DNA of 64,000 nucleotides. It comes from Parerythrobacter_A sp963761775 (GTDB lineage Bacteria > Pseudomonadota > Alphaproteobacteria > Sphingomonadales > Sphingomonadaceae). The position numbers and the translations under genes were made by a program. The stretch is taken from assembly GCA_963761775.1 (NCBI GenBank), contig CAVXIF010000003.1:1-64000 (forward strand), written 5' to 3'. Below, piece after piece: positions 27,531 through 36,823 of this stretch; position 1 is the first letter of the stretch, and each line of letters begins with the position of its first letter. The notes beneath the pieces are model-generated. The model searched no databases, had not been told where the DNA came from, and saw only the letters and a program-made list of their open reading frames with translations.

Positions 27531-27920
27531 TCAGCCGCGTTTGATCCCGCACAGCTTGTGGCCGTCCGGGTCGGTGAAATAGCTCAGATGCATGGTGCCC
27601 ATCGTGCTCTCGCGCGGGCCGGGCGGGTCTTCGATACTGGTGCCGCCATTTGCCACCGCGACATCGTGCAGTTCCTTCACCTGTTCCGGGCTGTCGCACT
27701 TGAAGCCGATGGTCAGGCCGTTGGCGCAGGTCGCCGCCTTGCCATCGATCGGTTCGCTCAGCGCAAAGGTGTTGCCGCCATGCATGAAGAACGCCCGCTT
27801 GTGACCACTATCGGAGGTATGCTCCATCGGTGCCTTGGCCCCCAGCACGCCAAGAACGGCCGTGTAGAAAGCCTTCGACTTCTCGATATCGTTTGTGCCG
27901 AGCATGACGTGGTTGAGCAT
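27531..27920 (-). CDS. VOC-superfamily (glyoxalase-like) protein
   Basis: 129 residues with a paired beta-alpha-beta-beta-beta layout: LNHVMLGTNDIEKSKAFYTAVLGVLG at the N-terminus and GTMHLSYFTDPDGHKLCGIKRG at the end. Candidate metal ligands are the His near residue 4, the His in MHLSYF and the His/Glu positions of the second half. It lies between adhC and fghA in the same direction, so a role in the glutathione-linked aldehyde operon is plausible but unproven. Confidence 0.8.
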   Translation of the reverse strand: MLNHVMLGTNDIEKSKAFYTAVLGVLGAKAPMEHTSDSGHKRAFFMHGGNTFALSEPIDGKAATCANGLTIGFKCDSPEQVKELHDVAVANGGTSIEDPPGPRESTMGTMHLSYFTDPDGHKLCGIKRG

Positions 27921-27998
27921 TGTGGTTCTCCTGAATTAGTGTCTTACTGATTGATAGCGCGATGCCGCCACTTTGTCGAAGCGAGGTTTTTGTCAGGT

Positions 27999-28140
27999 GC
28001 GCTTGCGGACATCCGCGCTATGTTTTCTCGCTGACGCTCGGTGCTGTGCCATCCCGCTCCCCCTCCCGACCACCCAATAAGGATAATCCCGTGGGTGGTC
28101 GGGAGGGGGAGCGGGATGGCACAGCAAGCGTAGGACGGAT
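27999..28140. repeat. Nested palindromic repeat element, copy B
   Basis: The counterpart of copy A at 18380. Perfect 33-bp arms lie at 28042-28074 and 28092-28124, both with GTGCCATCCCGCTCCCCC or its complement. Flanks also match: CGCTTGCGGACATCCG on the left and GGATGTCCGGAGCG on the right. It lies between the VOC gene and adhC and could act as a transcript-stabilising or attenuating hairpin. Confidence 0.85.
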
Positions 28141-28169
28141 GTCCGGAGCGTACCAAACAAACTAAACCA

Positions 28170-29276
28170 TCAGTATTCCACCACCGCGCGAATACTTTGG
28201 CCTTTTTCCATCAGGTCGAAGCCGTGATTGATCTCGTCCAGCTTCAGTTTGTGCGTGATGAGCGGGTCGATCTGGATGCGGTCTTCCATGTACCAGTCGA
28301 CGATCTTCGGCACGTCGGTCCGCCCCTTCGCGCCGCCGAACGCAGTGCCGCGCCAGTTGCGGCCCGTCACCAGCTGGAACGGACGGGTCTCGATAGTTTC
28401 GCCCGCACCCGCGACGCCGATGATGACGCTGGTCCCCCAGCCCTTGTGACAGCATTCCAGCGCCTGGCGCATGACTTGGGTATTGCCGATACATTCGAAG
28501 CTGTAATCCACGCCGCCGCCGGTCATCTTGACGATGGCGGCGACCACGTCCTCGGTTTCTTTCGCGTTGACGAAATGGGTCATGCCGAACTGGCGGCCCC
28601 AGCCTTCGCGTTCGGGGTTGGTATCGACGCCGATGACCATGCCCGCACCCGCCAGCTTCGCGCCCTGCACGACGTTCAGACCGATACCGCCCAGACCGAA
28701 CACCGCCACGGTATCGCCGGGACGCACATCGGCGGTGTTGACCACCGCGCCCACGCCTGTCGTCACGCCGCACCCGACATAGCAGGCGCTGGCGAACGGC
28801 GCGTCGTCGCGGATCTTGGCCACGGCGATTTCGGGCAGCACGATGAAATTCGAGAAGGTGGAGCAACCCATGTAGTGGTGGATGCGTTCCCCCTTGAAGG
28901 AAAAGCGGCTGGTACCATCCGGCATCAGCCCCTTGCCCTGCGTTTCACGAATGGCGCTACACAGGTTCGTCTTGCCGGAGAGGCACATTTTACAACTGCG
29001 GCATTCCGGCGTGTAGAGCGGGATGACATGGTCGTCCGGCGCAACGCTGGTCACGCCCTTGCCAACCTCGCGCACGATACCCGCGCCTTCATGACCCAGC
29101 ACGACCGGGAACAGACCCTCCGGATCCTTTCCGCTCAGCGTGAAGGCGTCGGTATGGCACAGCCCGGTCGCCATCAGCTCGACCAGCACCTCGCCTTCCT
29201 TCGGCCCTTCGAGGTCGAGCTCGACGATTTCGAGCGGCTGTTTGGCTTCGAACGCAACGGCGGCGCGGGTTTTCAT
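28170..29276 (-). CDS. adhC: S-(hydroxymethyl)glutathione dehydrogenase (class III alcohol dehydrogenase)
   Basis: 368 residues. Catalytic-zinc ligands are Cys40 (TGLCHTDAF), His62 (LGHEGAGIV) and Cys in CYVGCGVTTG. Structural-zinc cysteines are Cys92, 95, 98 and 106 (ECRSCKMCLSGKTNLC). The Rossmann motif is VFGLGGIGLNVVQGA. It oxidises the formaldehyde-glutathione adduct with NAD+; fghA downstream takes the product. It also can work as GSNO reductase. The upstream ALDH gene ends 8 bp before its start, so they are probably cotranscribed. Confidence 0.95.
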   Translation of the reverse strand: MKTRAAVAFEAKQPLEIVELDLEGPKEGEVLVELMATGLCHTDAFTLSGKDPEGLFPVVLGHEGAGIVREVGKGVTSVAPDDHVIPLYTPECRSCKMCLSGKTNLCSAIRETQGKGLMPDGTSRFSFKGERIHHYMGCSTFSNFIVLPEIAVAKIRDDAPFASACYVGCGVTTGVGAVVNTADVRPGDTVAVFGLGGIGLNVVQGAKLAGAGMVIGVDTNPEREGWGRQFGMTHFVNAKETEDVVAAIVKMTGGGVDYSFECIGNTQVMRQALECCHKGWGTSVIIGVAGAGETIETRPFQLVTGRNWRGTAFGGAKGRTDVPKIVDWYMEDRIQIDPLITHKLKLDEINHGFDLMEKGQSIRAVVEY

Positions 29277-29284
29277 CGGTCGGC

Positions 29285-30727
29285 TCAGCTCTCGTGCACG
29301 GTCTTCGGCACCATGCAGGCCATGACGCCCTCCGCACCGTCCTCGCTGCCGTAGCCGGACCATTTCACGCCGCCGAACGGAGCGTCCACCGCCGAGACAT
29401 TGCCGCCATTGATGGCCAGCATTCCGGCCTCGATTTCGACAGCGAGGCGGCGGCGACGGGCGGGGTCGTTGGTCCAGGCGTAGGCGGCCAGGCCGTAGGG
29501 CGTGCGGTTGGCTTCCTCGATCATCGCGTCCTCGCCCGACATCGCATTGACGATGGCGACGGGGCCGAAGGGTTCGGTGGTCATGATGTCGGCATCGACC
29601 GGCACGTTCGCCAGCACGCTTGGCTGGTGGAAGAAGCCCTGGTTGCCGATACGTTCGCCACCGGTCAGCAGGTCCGCGCCCTTGGCCTTGGCATCGCCGA
29701 TCAGTTTCTCCATCGATTCCAGCCCGCGCCCGTTGGCCATCGCGCCCATCTGTATGCCGTCTTCCAGCCCGTTGCCGACCTTGATCTTTTCCGCGCGCGC
29801 CACGAAGCCGTCGCGGAAGGCTTCGAACTTGCTTTCGGCTACCATGAAGCGGGTGGGACTGACGCAGACCTGGCCCGCATTGCGGTATTTGGTCTGCACC
29901 ATCTCGTCGAGCACCGTGTCCACGTCGGCATCGTCGAACACCAGTACCGGCGCGTGGCCGCCCAGCTCCATCGTGGTGACCTTGAGGTCGTCCGCGGCGA
30001 GCTTCGCCAGATGCTTGCCGACCGAGGTTGAGCCGGTGAAGGTGACCTTGCGGATGACGGAGCTGGCGATCAGCTGGCTGCTGACGTCTTCGGGCTTGCC
30101 GAACACGCATTGCACCACATTGCCGGGCACGCCCGCATCGCGCAGCGCCTGTACCAGCGCGATACCGCTGGCGGGTGTTTCCTCGCTCGGCTTGACGATG
30201 GCGGAGCACCCCGCCGCCAGCGCGCCGCCGATCTTGCGGACGACGTTGATGAGCGGGAAGTTCCACGGCGCGAATCCTGCGACGGGGCCGACCGGGTGAT
30301 ACTGGACCTCCACCCGGCTGCCCGCCGGACGCACCAGCGTGCGGCCATAGCTGCGTTTGATCTCGCCCGCATAAAACTCAAGCAGCATGGCGGTGTAGAT
30401 CACTTCGCCCTTTGCCTCGTTCAGCGTCTTGCCCTGCTCGCGCACCAGGTTGGGCGCGATGGTGCCGATGCGTTCGCGCAGCAGGCCCGCCGCCTTTTGC
30501 AGGATACCCGCGCGCTTGTCCGCGCTCGTCTTGCGCCAGTCCTTGAACCCCTGTTCGGCATGCTCCAGCGCGCGGTCGAGATCGTCGCTGGTGGCATGGG
30601 GCAGGGTGCCGATGGTATTGCCGGTAGCGGGGTCGATGACCTCTTCGGAATTGCGCCCGTCGCCAGACAGCGCCTCGTCGCCGATGAGGAGTGCGAGTTC
30701 GGGATAATCGGTTTGGGCAGACGACAT
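29285..30727 (-). CDS. gabD: NAD(P)-dependent succinate-semialdehyde dehydrogenase type ALDH
   Basis: 480 residues. It has FAPWNFPLINVVRKIGGALAAGCSAIVKPSEETP (read in parts), FTGSTSVGKHL, the general-base Glu in TMELGGHAPVLVFDDAD, the catalytic Cys in NAGQVCVSPTRF, and TTEPFGPVAIV. This wording is typical of succinate-semialdehyde and glutarate-semialdehyde dehydrogenases. A GAGG site precedes ATG 30727. It heads the adhC-VOC-fghA group, so it might also handle other small aldehydes. Confidence 0.85.
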   Translation of the reverse strand: MSSAQTDYPELALLIGDEALSGDGRNSEEVIDPATGNTIGTLPHATSDDLDRALEHAEQGFKDWRKTSADKRAGILQKAAGLLRERIGTIAPNLVREQGKTLNEAKGEVIYTAMLLEFYAGEIKRSYGRTLVRPAGSRVEVQYHPVGPVAGFAPWNFPLINVVRKIGGALAAGCSAIVKPSEETPASGIALVQALRDAGVPGNVVQCVFGKPEDVSSQLIASSVIRKVTFTGSTSVGKHLAKLAADDLKVTTMELGGHAPVLVFDDADVDTVLDEMVQTKYRNAGQVCVSPTRFMVAESKFEAFRDGFVARAEKIKVGNGLEDGIQMGAMANGRGLESMEKLIGDAKAKGADLLTGGERIGNQGFFHQPSVLANVPVDADIMTTEPFGPVAIVNAMSGEDAMIEEANRTPYGLAAYAWTNDPARRRRLAVEIEAGMLAINGGNVSAVDAPFGGVKWSGYGSEDGAEGVMACMVPKTVHES

Positions 30728-30782
30728 CGGTGGGCCTCTTTCGATGGGGGGTGTTCAGGAATGCCCTGTTAGGGCGTTTGCC

Positions 30783-31160
30783 ATGAGAATCCCAGACCGC
30801 ACCCCAAAGTTCCTGCTGCTGGCCATTGCCGCGGCGATGCTGCCCGTTTCCGCGCCTGCGCAGGACCGGACGGCGCTGACCTTGCAGCAACAGACCGCCG
30901 TGCGCTGCGCCGCCGCGTTTGCCATCGTCGCCGACGCGCAGGCACGGGGCCGGGCCGATGCACAAGCCTATCCGCCACTGGCCGATCGGGGCCAGGAGTT
31001 CTTCGTGCGGATGGCGGCGCAACTGATGGACGACCGCGACCTGTCGCGCGAGCAGGTGGCCGACCTGATCCAGGCCCAGGCGCAGGCGCTGTGGGACGAA
31101 AACGCCATCGAGGCGGTCATGCCCGGCTGCCTGCTGTTGCTGGATGCATCCGGCCTCTGA
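30783..31160 (+). CDS. Small secreted protein of unknown function
   Basis: 125 residues. An N-terminal signal peptide is evident (KFLLLAIAAAMLPVSAPAQ, cleavage after A-P-A-Q). The mature part is alpha-helical, with two cysteines (VRCAAAF; MPGCLLLL) that could form one disulfide. I recognise no family. It is divergent from the ALDH gene and 60 bp upstream of the GST gene. Confidence 0.65.
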   Translation: MRIPDRTPKFLLLAIAAAMLPVSAPAQDRTALTLQQQTAVRCAAAFAIVADAQARGRADAQAYPPLADRGQEFFVRMAAQLMDDRDLSREQVADLIQAQAQALWDENAIEAVMPGCLLLLDASGL

Positions 31161-31219
31161 CACGCGGCCTGTTGCGAGAAGAATAGACGCCGCCGCGCCG
31201 ATGCGGCAAGGCACGCCAT

Positions 31220-31888
31220 ATGTGGCACCTGCACCAGTTTCCCCTCTGTCCGTTCAGCCGCAAGGTGCGACTGTTGCTGAGCGAGAAGGGCATCGCCTAC
31301 GAGCTGGCGCGGGCCAATCCGTGGGACAATGACGATGCGTTCTGGAACCTGAACCCGGCGGGGCGGACACCGGTGCTGCGCGATGCGGACAAGGACATCA
31401 CCCTGTGCGACAGTCGCGCGATCTGCGAGTTTATCGAGGAAACGGTGGACCGCCCGCCGATGCTGGCCGGGACGGTGCGCGAGCGCGCCGAAATCCGCCG
31501 CCTGATCGCGCTGTTCGACGAAAACTTCTTTACCGACGTGACCGGCCCGATGCTGTCCGAAAAGCTGATGAAGCGCCTGCTGCGCGCGCCGCCGAGCGCC
31601 ACCGCGCTGCGCGATGCGATGAAGCTGGCGCATGGCCACCTGGACTATCTGGATTACCTTATCGACAACCGCCCGTGGCTGGCCGGATCGCGCATGAGCC
31701 TCGCCGACCTCGCTGCCGCCGCGCAGATTTCGGTGGCGGATTATTTGGGTGCGATCGACTGGAACCAGCACGACCGCGCGCATGAATGGTACTCGGTGTT
31801 CAAAAGCCGCCCCAGCTTTCGCCCCCTGCTGTCCGAACGCATGGAAGGCCTGCGCCCACCTGCGCATTATGGCGAGGTGGACGGGTAG
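31220..31888 (+). CDS. Glutathione S-transferase family protein
   Basis: 222 residues. The N-terminal thioredoxin-fold half has HQFPLCPFSRKVRLLLSEKGI, a C-P-F-S active-site-like motif, and the cis-Pro/ExS glutathione-site region NPAGRTPVLRDADKD...LCDSRAICEFIEE. The C-terminal helical half has DYLIDNRPWLAGSRMSLADLAAAA, the usual N-capping motif. It is a cytoplasmic conjugating or reducing enzyme of unknown substrate. Confidence 0.88.
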   Translation: MWHLHQFPLCPFSRKVRLLLSEKGIAYELARANPWDNDDAFWNLNPAGRTPVLRDADKDITLCDSRAICEFIEETVDRPPMLAGTVRERAEIRRLIALFDENFFTDVTGPMLSEKLMKRLLRAPPSATALRDAMKLAHGHLDYLDYLIDNRPWLAGSRMSLADLAAAAQISVADYLGAIDWNQHDRAHEWYSVFKSRPSFRPLLSERMEGLRPPAHYGEVDG

Positions 31889-32340
31889 TTCCTCTTGAAG
31901 AAAAGCGTTTTTCGCGCAGAGGCGCAGAGGGCGCAGAGGTGAGGGTCTAAGATGCGACCTTTTCCCGTCATTGCGAGCGAAGCGCGGCACTCCAGGGATT
32001 GAAGTTAGAAGCGCTCGCAGAGGCGCGGGGCACAGAGGGGGTCACGTCGCGTGTCTGGCGTTGCGCGTATGCTCGTGACGATAGATGCAAGCGCACGCGG
32101 CAAAGCCGCTTTCGAACATAATAGATCCGGGTACGACGCTGTCTTAGGCTTTTAAAGGCCTGCGGCGCAGAGCCCTCTGTGCCTCCGCGCCTCTGTGAGC
32201 GCCTATACTCTTGCCGCATTCCGCTCTGGATTGCCGCGCTACGCTCGCAATGACGCAGAGGCATGAAAGGCAAACACTCTCACCTCTGCGTCCTCTGCGC
32301 CTCTGCGCGAACCAACTTCTTCTCTCGCGCCAGCCAACAG
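31889..32340. repeat. Repeat-rich spacer, including composite repeat copy 3
   Basis: No gene is supportable in this 515-bp gap between the GST gene and msrB. It contains purine tracts (CAGAGGCGCAGAGGGCGCAGAGG near 31917), a GCGAGCGAAGCGCGGCACTCCAG type motif, composite repeat copy 3 (GCAAAGCCGCTTTCGAA at 32099 to AAGGCCTGCGGCGCAG near 32168), and an inverted purine tract near 32280-32310. Confidence 0.65.
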
Positions 32341-32403
32341 CACACCGCTGGAAATTCGCGCCGGTCATCCCCACATGCGCCCTGACCAAGGAGCATTCCC
32401 GAC

Positions 32404-32832
32404 ATGACCGAACCCGCTACCGAACCCACTGCCGATCCCGCCACCATGACCGACACCGAATGGCGTGCGCGGTTGACGCCGGAGCAGTTCCATATCCTGC
32501 GCGAAAAGGGCACCGAACGCGCGGGGACCGGCGTGTTCGACAAGCATTATGCGAACGGCGAATATACCTGCGCCGGTTGCGGACAGGCGCTGTTCGAGAG
32601 CAACGACAAATACGATAGCGGCTGCGGCTGGCCCGCCTTTACCGCGCCGACCGAGGGCGACGCTGTCACCGAACACCGCGACGTCTCTTTCGGCATGGTC
32701 CGCACCGAAGTGGTGTGTTCCAACTGCGGCGGGCATCTGGGCCATGTCTTCAACGACGGTCCGCGCGAGGCGGGTGGCCTGCGCTATTGCATCAACAGCG
32801 CCAGCCTGGATTTCGCACCCGACGATCAATAG
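32404..32832 (+). CDS. msrB: Peptide-methionine (R)-S-oxide reductase MsrB
   Basis: 142 residues from ATG 32404, with AAGGAG upstream. Zinc-binding pairs are CAGC and CSNC. GCGWPAF is the conserved substrate-side motif. The catalytic Cys is at about residue 129 in RYCINSASL. It reduces the R-epimer of methionine sulfoxide with thioredoxin. No signal peptide is seen, so it is cytoplasmic. msrA is separate, at 47887. Confidence 0.95.
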   Translation: MTEPATEPTADPATMTDTEWRARLTPEQFHILREKGTERAGTGVFDKHYANGEYTCAGCGQALFESNDKYDSGCGWPAFTAPTEGDAVTEHRDVSFGMVRTEVVCSNCGGHLGHVFNDGPREAGGLRYCINSASLDFAPDDQ

Positions 32833-32851
32833 CGCTCGTGATGTGCGCAAT

Positions 32852-32878
32852 ACGCCATGCTTTTTTCATTCATGGCGT
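32852..32878. terminator. Possible hairpin after msrB
   Basis: ACGCCATG and CATGGCGT pair around an 11-base T-rich loop, 20 bp after the msrB stop. The T run is in the loop and not after the stem, so this is a weak terminator call. Confidence 0.35.
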
Positions 32879-32953
32879 GTTACGGATGGTCTATGCAGAC
32901 CCCTCGTATAAACCATGCGCCATAGCGTTCGGCGCGGATTGATCGCAGGGGCT

Positions 32954-35227
32954 ATGGCGAAAAGAGGAAGCCGGCGTCAGGCCGCCGCACCATCGCAAGG
33001 TTCCGGCGGTTCGTCGCGCGAGCGTCGGCATCGCGATTCTCGGCAACAGGGCAAGTGGAAACGCGGCTGGCGGCTGTGGTTCAAACGCCTTGCCATAACA
33101 GGTACCGTGCTGGGCGTACTGGGCGTGCTGTTCGTGGGCCTCGCCGTGATGTTCGCTGCACGCTCGCTGCCCGGCTATGCCGAGCTGCGCGCGACCACCA
33201 CGGCACAAACCATTATCGTGCGCGCGCGCGACGGCTCCGTGATTGTGGAGCTTGGCCCGAGCTATGGCGAATGGATCGCGCATGACGATATTCCGCCGGT
33301 AATGAAGAACGCCATGATCGCGGTGGAAGACCGCCGGTTCGACTGGCACCCCGGCGTCGATCCCATCGGGCTGGGCCGCGCATTATGGGATGCGGGCACG
33401 GGCAATGGCCGCGTTTCCGCCACCTCCACCATCACCCAGCAGCTGGCGCGCAACCTGTTCCTCAATTCCAACCGTACGCTCGACCGCAAGATGCGCGAGG
33501 CGGTGCTGGCGATGGCGCTGGAAACCAAGTTCACCAAGCAGCAGATCCTGGAGCTGTATCTCAACAAGGTGTATTTCGGTGGCGGGGCCTATGGCATCGA
33601 CAGCGCCAGCCGCCGCTTCTTCAGCCACCCGGCGACCGACCTCAGTACCGGAGAGGCGGCCATCATCGCCGGACTGGTCAAGGCACCCAGCCGCTATTCC
33701 CCCACCGCCGACGTGCAGGCTGCCGTGGACCGCGCGCAAGTGGTGCTGCGGCTGATGAAGGAACAGCAGATGATCCCGGCCAGCAGTTCGGTCGATCCCA
33801 GTGCGGTGCAGTTGAAGGAAGATCGCAGCCGCAATTCGGTGCGCTATTTCACCGACTGGGCGCTGCCGCAGCTCGACATATTGCTGCCCGCCGAAACCTT
33901 CGAGCCGATCGAGGTGTGGACCACCATCGATATCGGCATGCAGCGCGCGGCGGAAACCGCCGTTACCGCCAACACGCCGGGCGGGGCGCAGGGCGCGCTG
34001 GTCAGCATGGACCGCGACGGGGCGGTGCTGGCGCTGATCGGCGGCACCGATTACGTGGAAACAAACTACAACCGCGCCACCGACGCGATGCGCCAGCCGG
34101 GGTCGAGCTGGAAACTGTTCGTCTATCTTGCCGCGCTGGAGGCGGGGTACACACCCGAAAGCACGGTCAAGGATGCACCCACGACCATCGAGGGATGGAG
34201 CCCGCGCAATTCGGGCGGTGGCTATTCGGGCGAGATGAGCCTCAGGAATGCCTTCGCTTATTCCAAGAACACCGTCGCCGCGCAGCTAGGGTACGAAGTC
34301 GGCTTCGGCACGGTGGCCAGCATGGCGCGGCGGTTCGGCATTTCGACGGAAATCTCCACCTTCCCGGCGATGGTGCTGGGCAGTTCCGAAACGCGGCTGA
34401 TCGACATGACGCGCGCCTTTGCAGCGGTGTCGGCGGGCGGGCGTTCGGTGGAACCCTATGGCATCCTGAAAGTGACATCGTCCGGCGGGGACGTGCTGTA
34501 CGAGCACAGCGCGCGGCGCGAAAGCCAGCTGGTGCCCGATTACGTGGCGGCGGGGATGACCGACCTGTTGCAGGCGGCCGTGCAGACCGGCACCGGCAAG
34601 GCGGCACAGATCGGGCGGCCGGTGGCGGGCAAGACCGGCACGACATCGTCCAACAAGGACGGCTATTTCGTGGGCTTTTCCAGCGGCGTGACCACCGGCG
34701 TCTGGATGGGCCGTGACGACAACAGGCGCGTCGCGGGCCTACAGGGTGGACGCGCCCCGGCGCAGGCCTTCGCGGCCTTCATGCGCTATGCGGTGAAGGA
34801 TCGCCCGGTCGAACCGTTCGATACCGACCAGAACCTGCCCGACTGGCAAACCGAGCCGGACGACGAGTTCTATTTCGGCGATCCGGAAGACTATTATTAT
34901 ATCGACGAGCAGGGCAATCTGGTCGAACCCGGCCGCCGCCCGGCCTTGCGCGAGGATGGCGAGGGTGCGCCGGTGCCGCCGGGCGCGGTGCGCGAGGGCA
35001 ATATCATGGACCGTCCGCGCAACCGGCTCGACCCCGGTGCCAATTCGGGAGTGGGCGATGACGGGCAGGCGGCGAGCGACGACTTCCTGAACCGGGCGAC
35101 GGGGGGAGGGGCTCGTCCACAACCACCGGCCCAGCGACCAGCACCGGCACCGCGCCAGACCACGCCCGTGCCGCCGGTGCAAGTCACCCGCGCACCGCCG
35201 CCACAGCCTGCACCTCCCGCACAATAG
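32954..35227 (+). CDS. Penicillin-binding protein 1A (bifunctional transglycosylase/transpeptidase)
   Basis: About 757 residues from ATG 32954; ATG 32915 is an alternative. A basic cytoplasmic tail is followed by one membrane anchor (AITGTVLGVLGVLFVGLAVMF). The GT51 domain has AVEDRRFDWHPGVD, STITQQLARNLFL, RKMREAVLAMALE and ELYLNKVYFGGGAYG. The transpeptidase domain has the S-x-x-K motif in RQPGSSWKLF, S-x-N in YSKNTVA and KTGTT. The C-terminus after KTGTT is acidic, then strongly proline-rich (PQPPAQRPAPAP), probably a flexible periplasmic tail. A terminator follows. Confidence 0.92.
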   Translation: MAKRGSRRQAAAPSQGSGGSSRERRHRDSRQQGKWKRGWRLWFKRLAITGTVLGVLGVLFVGLAVMFAARSLPGYAELRATTTAQTIIVRARDGSVIVELGPSYGEWIAHDDIPPVMKNAMIAVEDRRFDWHPGVDPIGLGRALWDAGTGNGRVSATSTITQQLARNLFLNSNRTLDRKMREAVLAMALETKFTKQQILELYLNKVYFGGGAYGIDSASRRFFSHPATDLSTGEAAIIAGLVKAPSRYSPTADVQAAVDRAQVVLRLMKEQQMIPASSSVDPSAVQLKEDRSRNSVRYFTDWALPQLDILLPAETFEPIEVWTTIDIGMQRAAETAVTANTPGGAQGALVSMDRDGAVLALIGGTDYVETNYNRATDAMRQPGSSWKLFVYLAALEAGYTPESTVKDAPTTIEGWSPRNSGGGYSGEMSLRNAFAYSKNTVAAQLGYEVGFGTVASMARRFGISTEISTFPAMVLGSSETRLIDMTRAFAAVSAGGRSVEPYGILKVTSSGGDVLYEHSARRESQLVPDYVAAGMTDLLQAAVQTGTGKAAQIGRPVAGKTGTTSSNKDGYFVGFSSGVTTGVWMGRDDNRRVAGLQGGRAPAQAFAAFMRYAVKDRPVEPFDTDQNLPDWQTEPDDEFYFGDPEDYYYIDEQGNLVEPGRRPALREDGEGAPVPPGAVREGNIMDRPRNRLDPGANSGVGDDGQAASDDFLNRATGGGARPQPPAQRPAPAPRQTTPVPPVQVTRAPPPQPAPPAQ

Positions 35228-35235
35228 CGCCAAAG

Positions 35236-35272
35236 AAAAGGGCCGCGCCTCCATCGAGACGCGGCCCTTTTT
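35236..35272. terminator. Bidirectional intrinsic terminator between the PBP1A and degP genes
   Basis: AAAAGGGCCGCG and CGCGGCCCTTTTT form a 12-bp stem with A and T tracts on either side. It sits between two convergent genes and can end both transcripts. Confidence 0.9.
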
Positions 35273-35293
35273 CCGGCTTGGGATCGTCGTACC

Positions 35294-36823
35294 CTAGCGC
35301 AAGCGGACGGGAACGTAGCGCGGCTGGCCCCGGCTGCCCCGAACGCGCAGCAGCACAGCCTCACGCCCTTCCGCTTCGGCCGCGCGGATGGCGTCCTCCA
35401 GGTCGGCGATGCTCGATACCGCGTTGTAATTGGCCGAGATGATGATCTCCCGGCGGCGGATCTTGTTGGCTGCGTCCGAGCTGCGGTCGACGCCTGCAAC
35501 GGCGAGGCCTTGCGTATCGGTATCGACGCCAAGCTGGCGGGCGATCTGCGGCGTCATGGGTACGACTTGCAGGCCGAGCTTCTCCGCGATCGCGTTGTCG
35601 CTTTCCATTTCCTCGGGCAGGTCGCCTTCGGCATCGTCGTCGCTGAACATCTGGCTCTGCGCCATTTCCTCCGCCGATGGCCGCGTGCCGACGGTGGCCT
35701 GCACCGTGCGGGTGCGCCCGTTGCGCAGCAGTTCGATGGGAATGCGCGTGCCCGGCTTCACATTGGCGACGATGAAGGACAGCGTCTGTTCGCGCGTCAC
35801 GTCGAGGCCGTTGACCTTGGTGACGATATCGCCGGCCTCGATCCCCGCCTTGTCCGCCGCTTCGTCCGGCACGACCAGCTGCACCAGCTCGCCCCGGTTC
35901 TTGGGCAGGCCGAGCGAGTCGGCCAGGTCTTCGTTCACCGGTTCGATGCTGATGCCGAGATAGCCGCGCGTCACGGCGTTGCCGGTGCGCAGCTGCTCGA
36001 CGATGGGTGCTGCCACTTCGGCGGGGATGGCGAAGCCGATGCCGACGCTGGCGCCGGTGGGCGAGAAGATGGCGTTGTTGATGCCGATGACATTGCCCTG
36101 CATGTCGAACAGCGGCCCGCCCGAATTGCCGCGATTGATGCTGGCGTCGGTCTGGATGTAGCGGTCATACGCGCCGCCGCCGGTGTTGCGCAGCACGCTC
36201 GACACGATGCCGCTGGTGACCGTGCCGCCAAGGCCGAACGGGTTGCCGATGGCGACCACCCAGTCGCCCACACGCGCCTGGCTGCTGTCGCCGAACTTGA
36301 CGAAAGGCAGGGTGCCGTTGGGCTCGATCTTCAACACGGCGAGATCGGATTGCGCATCGGCCCCGATCAGCTCCGCATCGTATTCGGTGCCGTCGGGCAT
36401 GGTGACGGTAATTTCCTCCACCGTAGCGCGGCCTTCGGGCGTGACGACATGGTTGTTGGTGACCACGTAGCCATCGGCGGAAATGATGAAGCCGGACCCC
36501 AGCGAGCGGCCTTCGCGCGTTTGGGGCTCGCCATTGCCCTGCGGCACACGGCGGCGAAACAGCTGGCCCAGCGGCGATCCGGCGAACGGATTGGCTTGCT
36601 GCTGTATCTCGACCCGCTGGCGGGTGGAGATATTCACCACGGCGGGGGCAAGCTGTTCGGTCAGGTCGGCGAAGCTTTCCGGCGCGCCCGCGCGCGGAAC
36701 CGCCCCGGCCATGCGGCTCTGGTCGTTCTGTGCCACTTGCGCCCCGGCGGGGTGGCCGGTTGCAAGGGTGATGGCGGCACCGCCGACCAGTAGCGCGGAA
36801 GTCACTCCATAAGCATATCGCAC
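35294..36823 (-). CDS. degP: Periplasmic serine protease Do (DegP/HtrA)
   Basis: About 509 residues. A signal region (ALLVGGAAITLATGHPAGAQ) leads into a trypsin-like domain with His in VVTNNHVVTPEG, Asp in DAQSDLAVLKIE and Ser in NRGNSGGPLFDMQG. Two PDZ domains follow (GYLGISIEPVNEDLADSLGL and KLGLQVVPMTPQIARQLGV onward). It degrades or refolds misfolded envelope proteins. GTG 36823 is preferred because AAGGA lies seven bases ahead; longer starts at 36859 or 36901 are open. It is downstream of hflK-hflC on the same strand. Confidence 0.93.
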   Translation of the reverse strand: MRYAYGVTSALLVGGAAITLATGHPAGAQVAQNDQSRMAGAVPRAGAPESFADLTEQLAPAVVNISTRQRVEIQQQANPFAGSPLGQLFRRRVPQGNGEPQTREGRSLGSGFIISADGYVVTNNHVVTPEGRATVEEITVTMPDGTEYDAELIGADAQSDLAVLKIEPNGTLPFVKFGDSSQARVGDWVVAIGNPFGLGGTVTSGIVSSVLRNTGGGAYDRYIQTDASINRGNSGGPLFDMQGNVIGINNAIFSPTGASVGIGFAIPAEVAAPIVEQLRTGNAVTRGYLGISIEPVNEDLADSLGLPKNRGELVQLVVPDEAADKAGIEAGDIVTKVNGLDVTREQTLSFIVANVKPGTRIPIELLRNGRTRTVQATVGTRPSAEEMAQSQMFSDDDAEGDLPEEMESDNAIAEKLGLQVVPMTPQIARQLGVDTDTQGLAVAGVDRSSDAANKIRRREIIISANYNAVSSIADLEDAIRAAEAEGREAVLLRVRGSRGQPRYVPVRLR

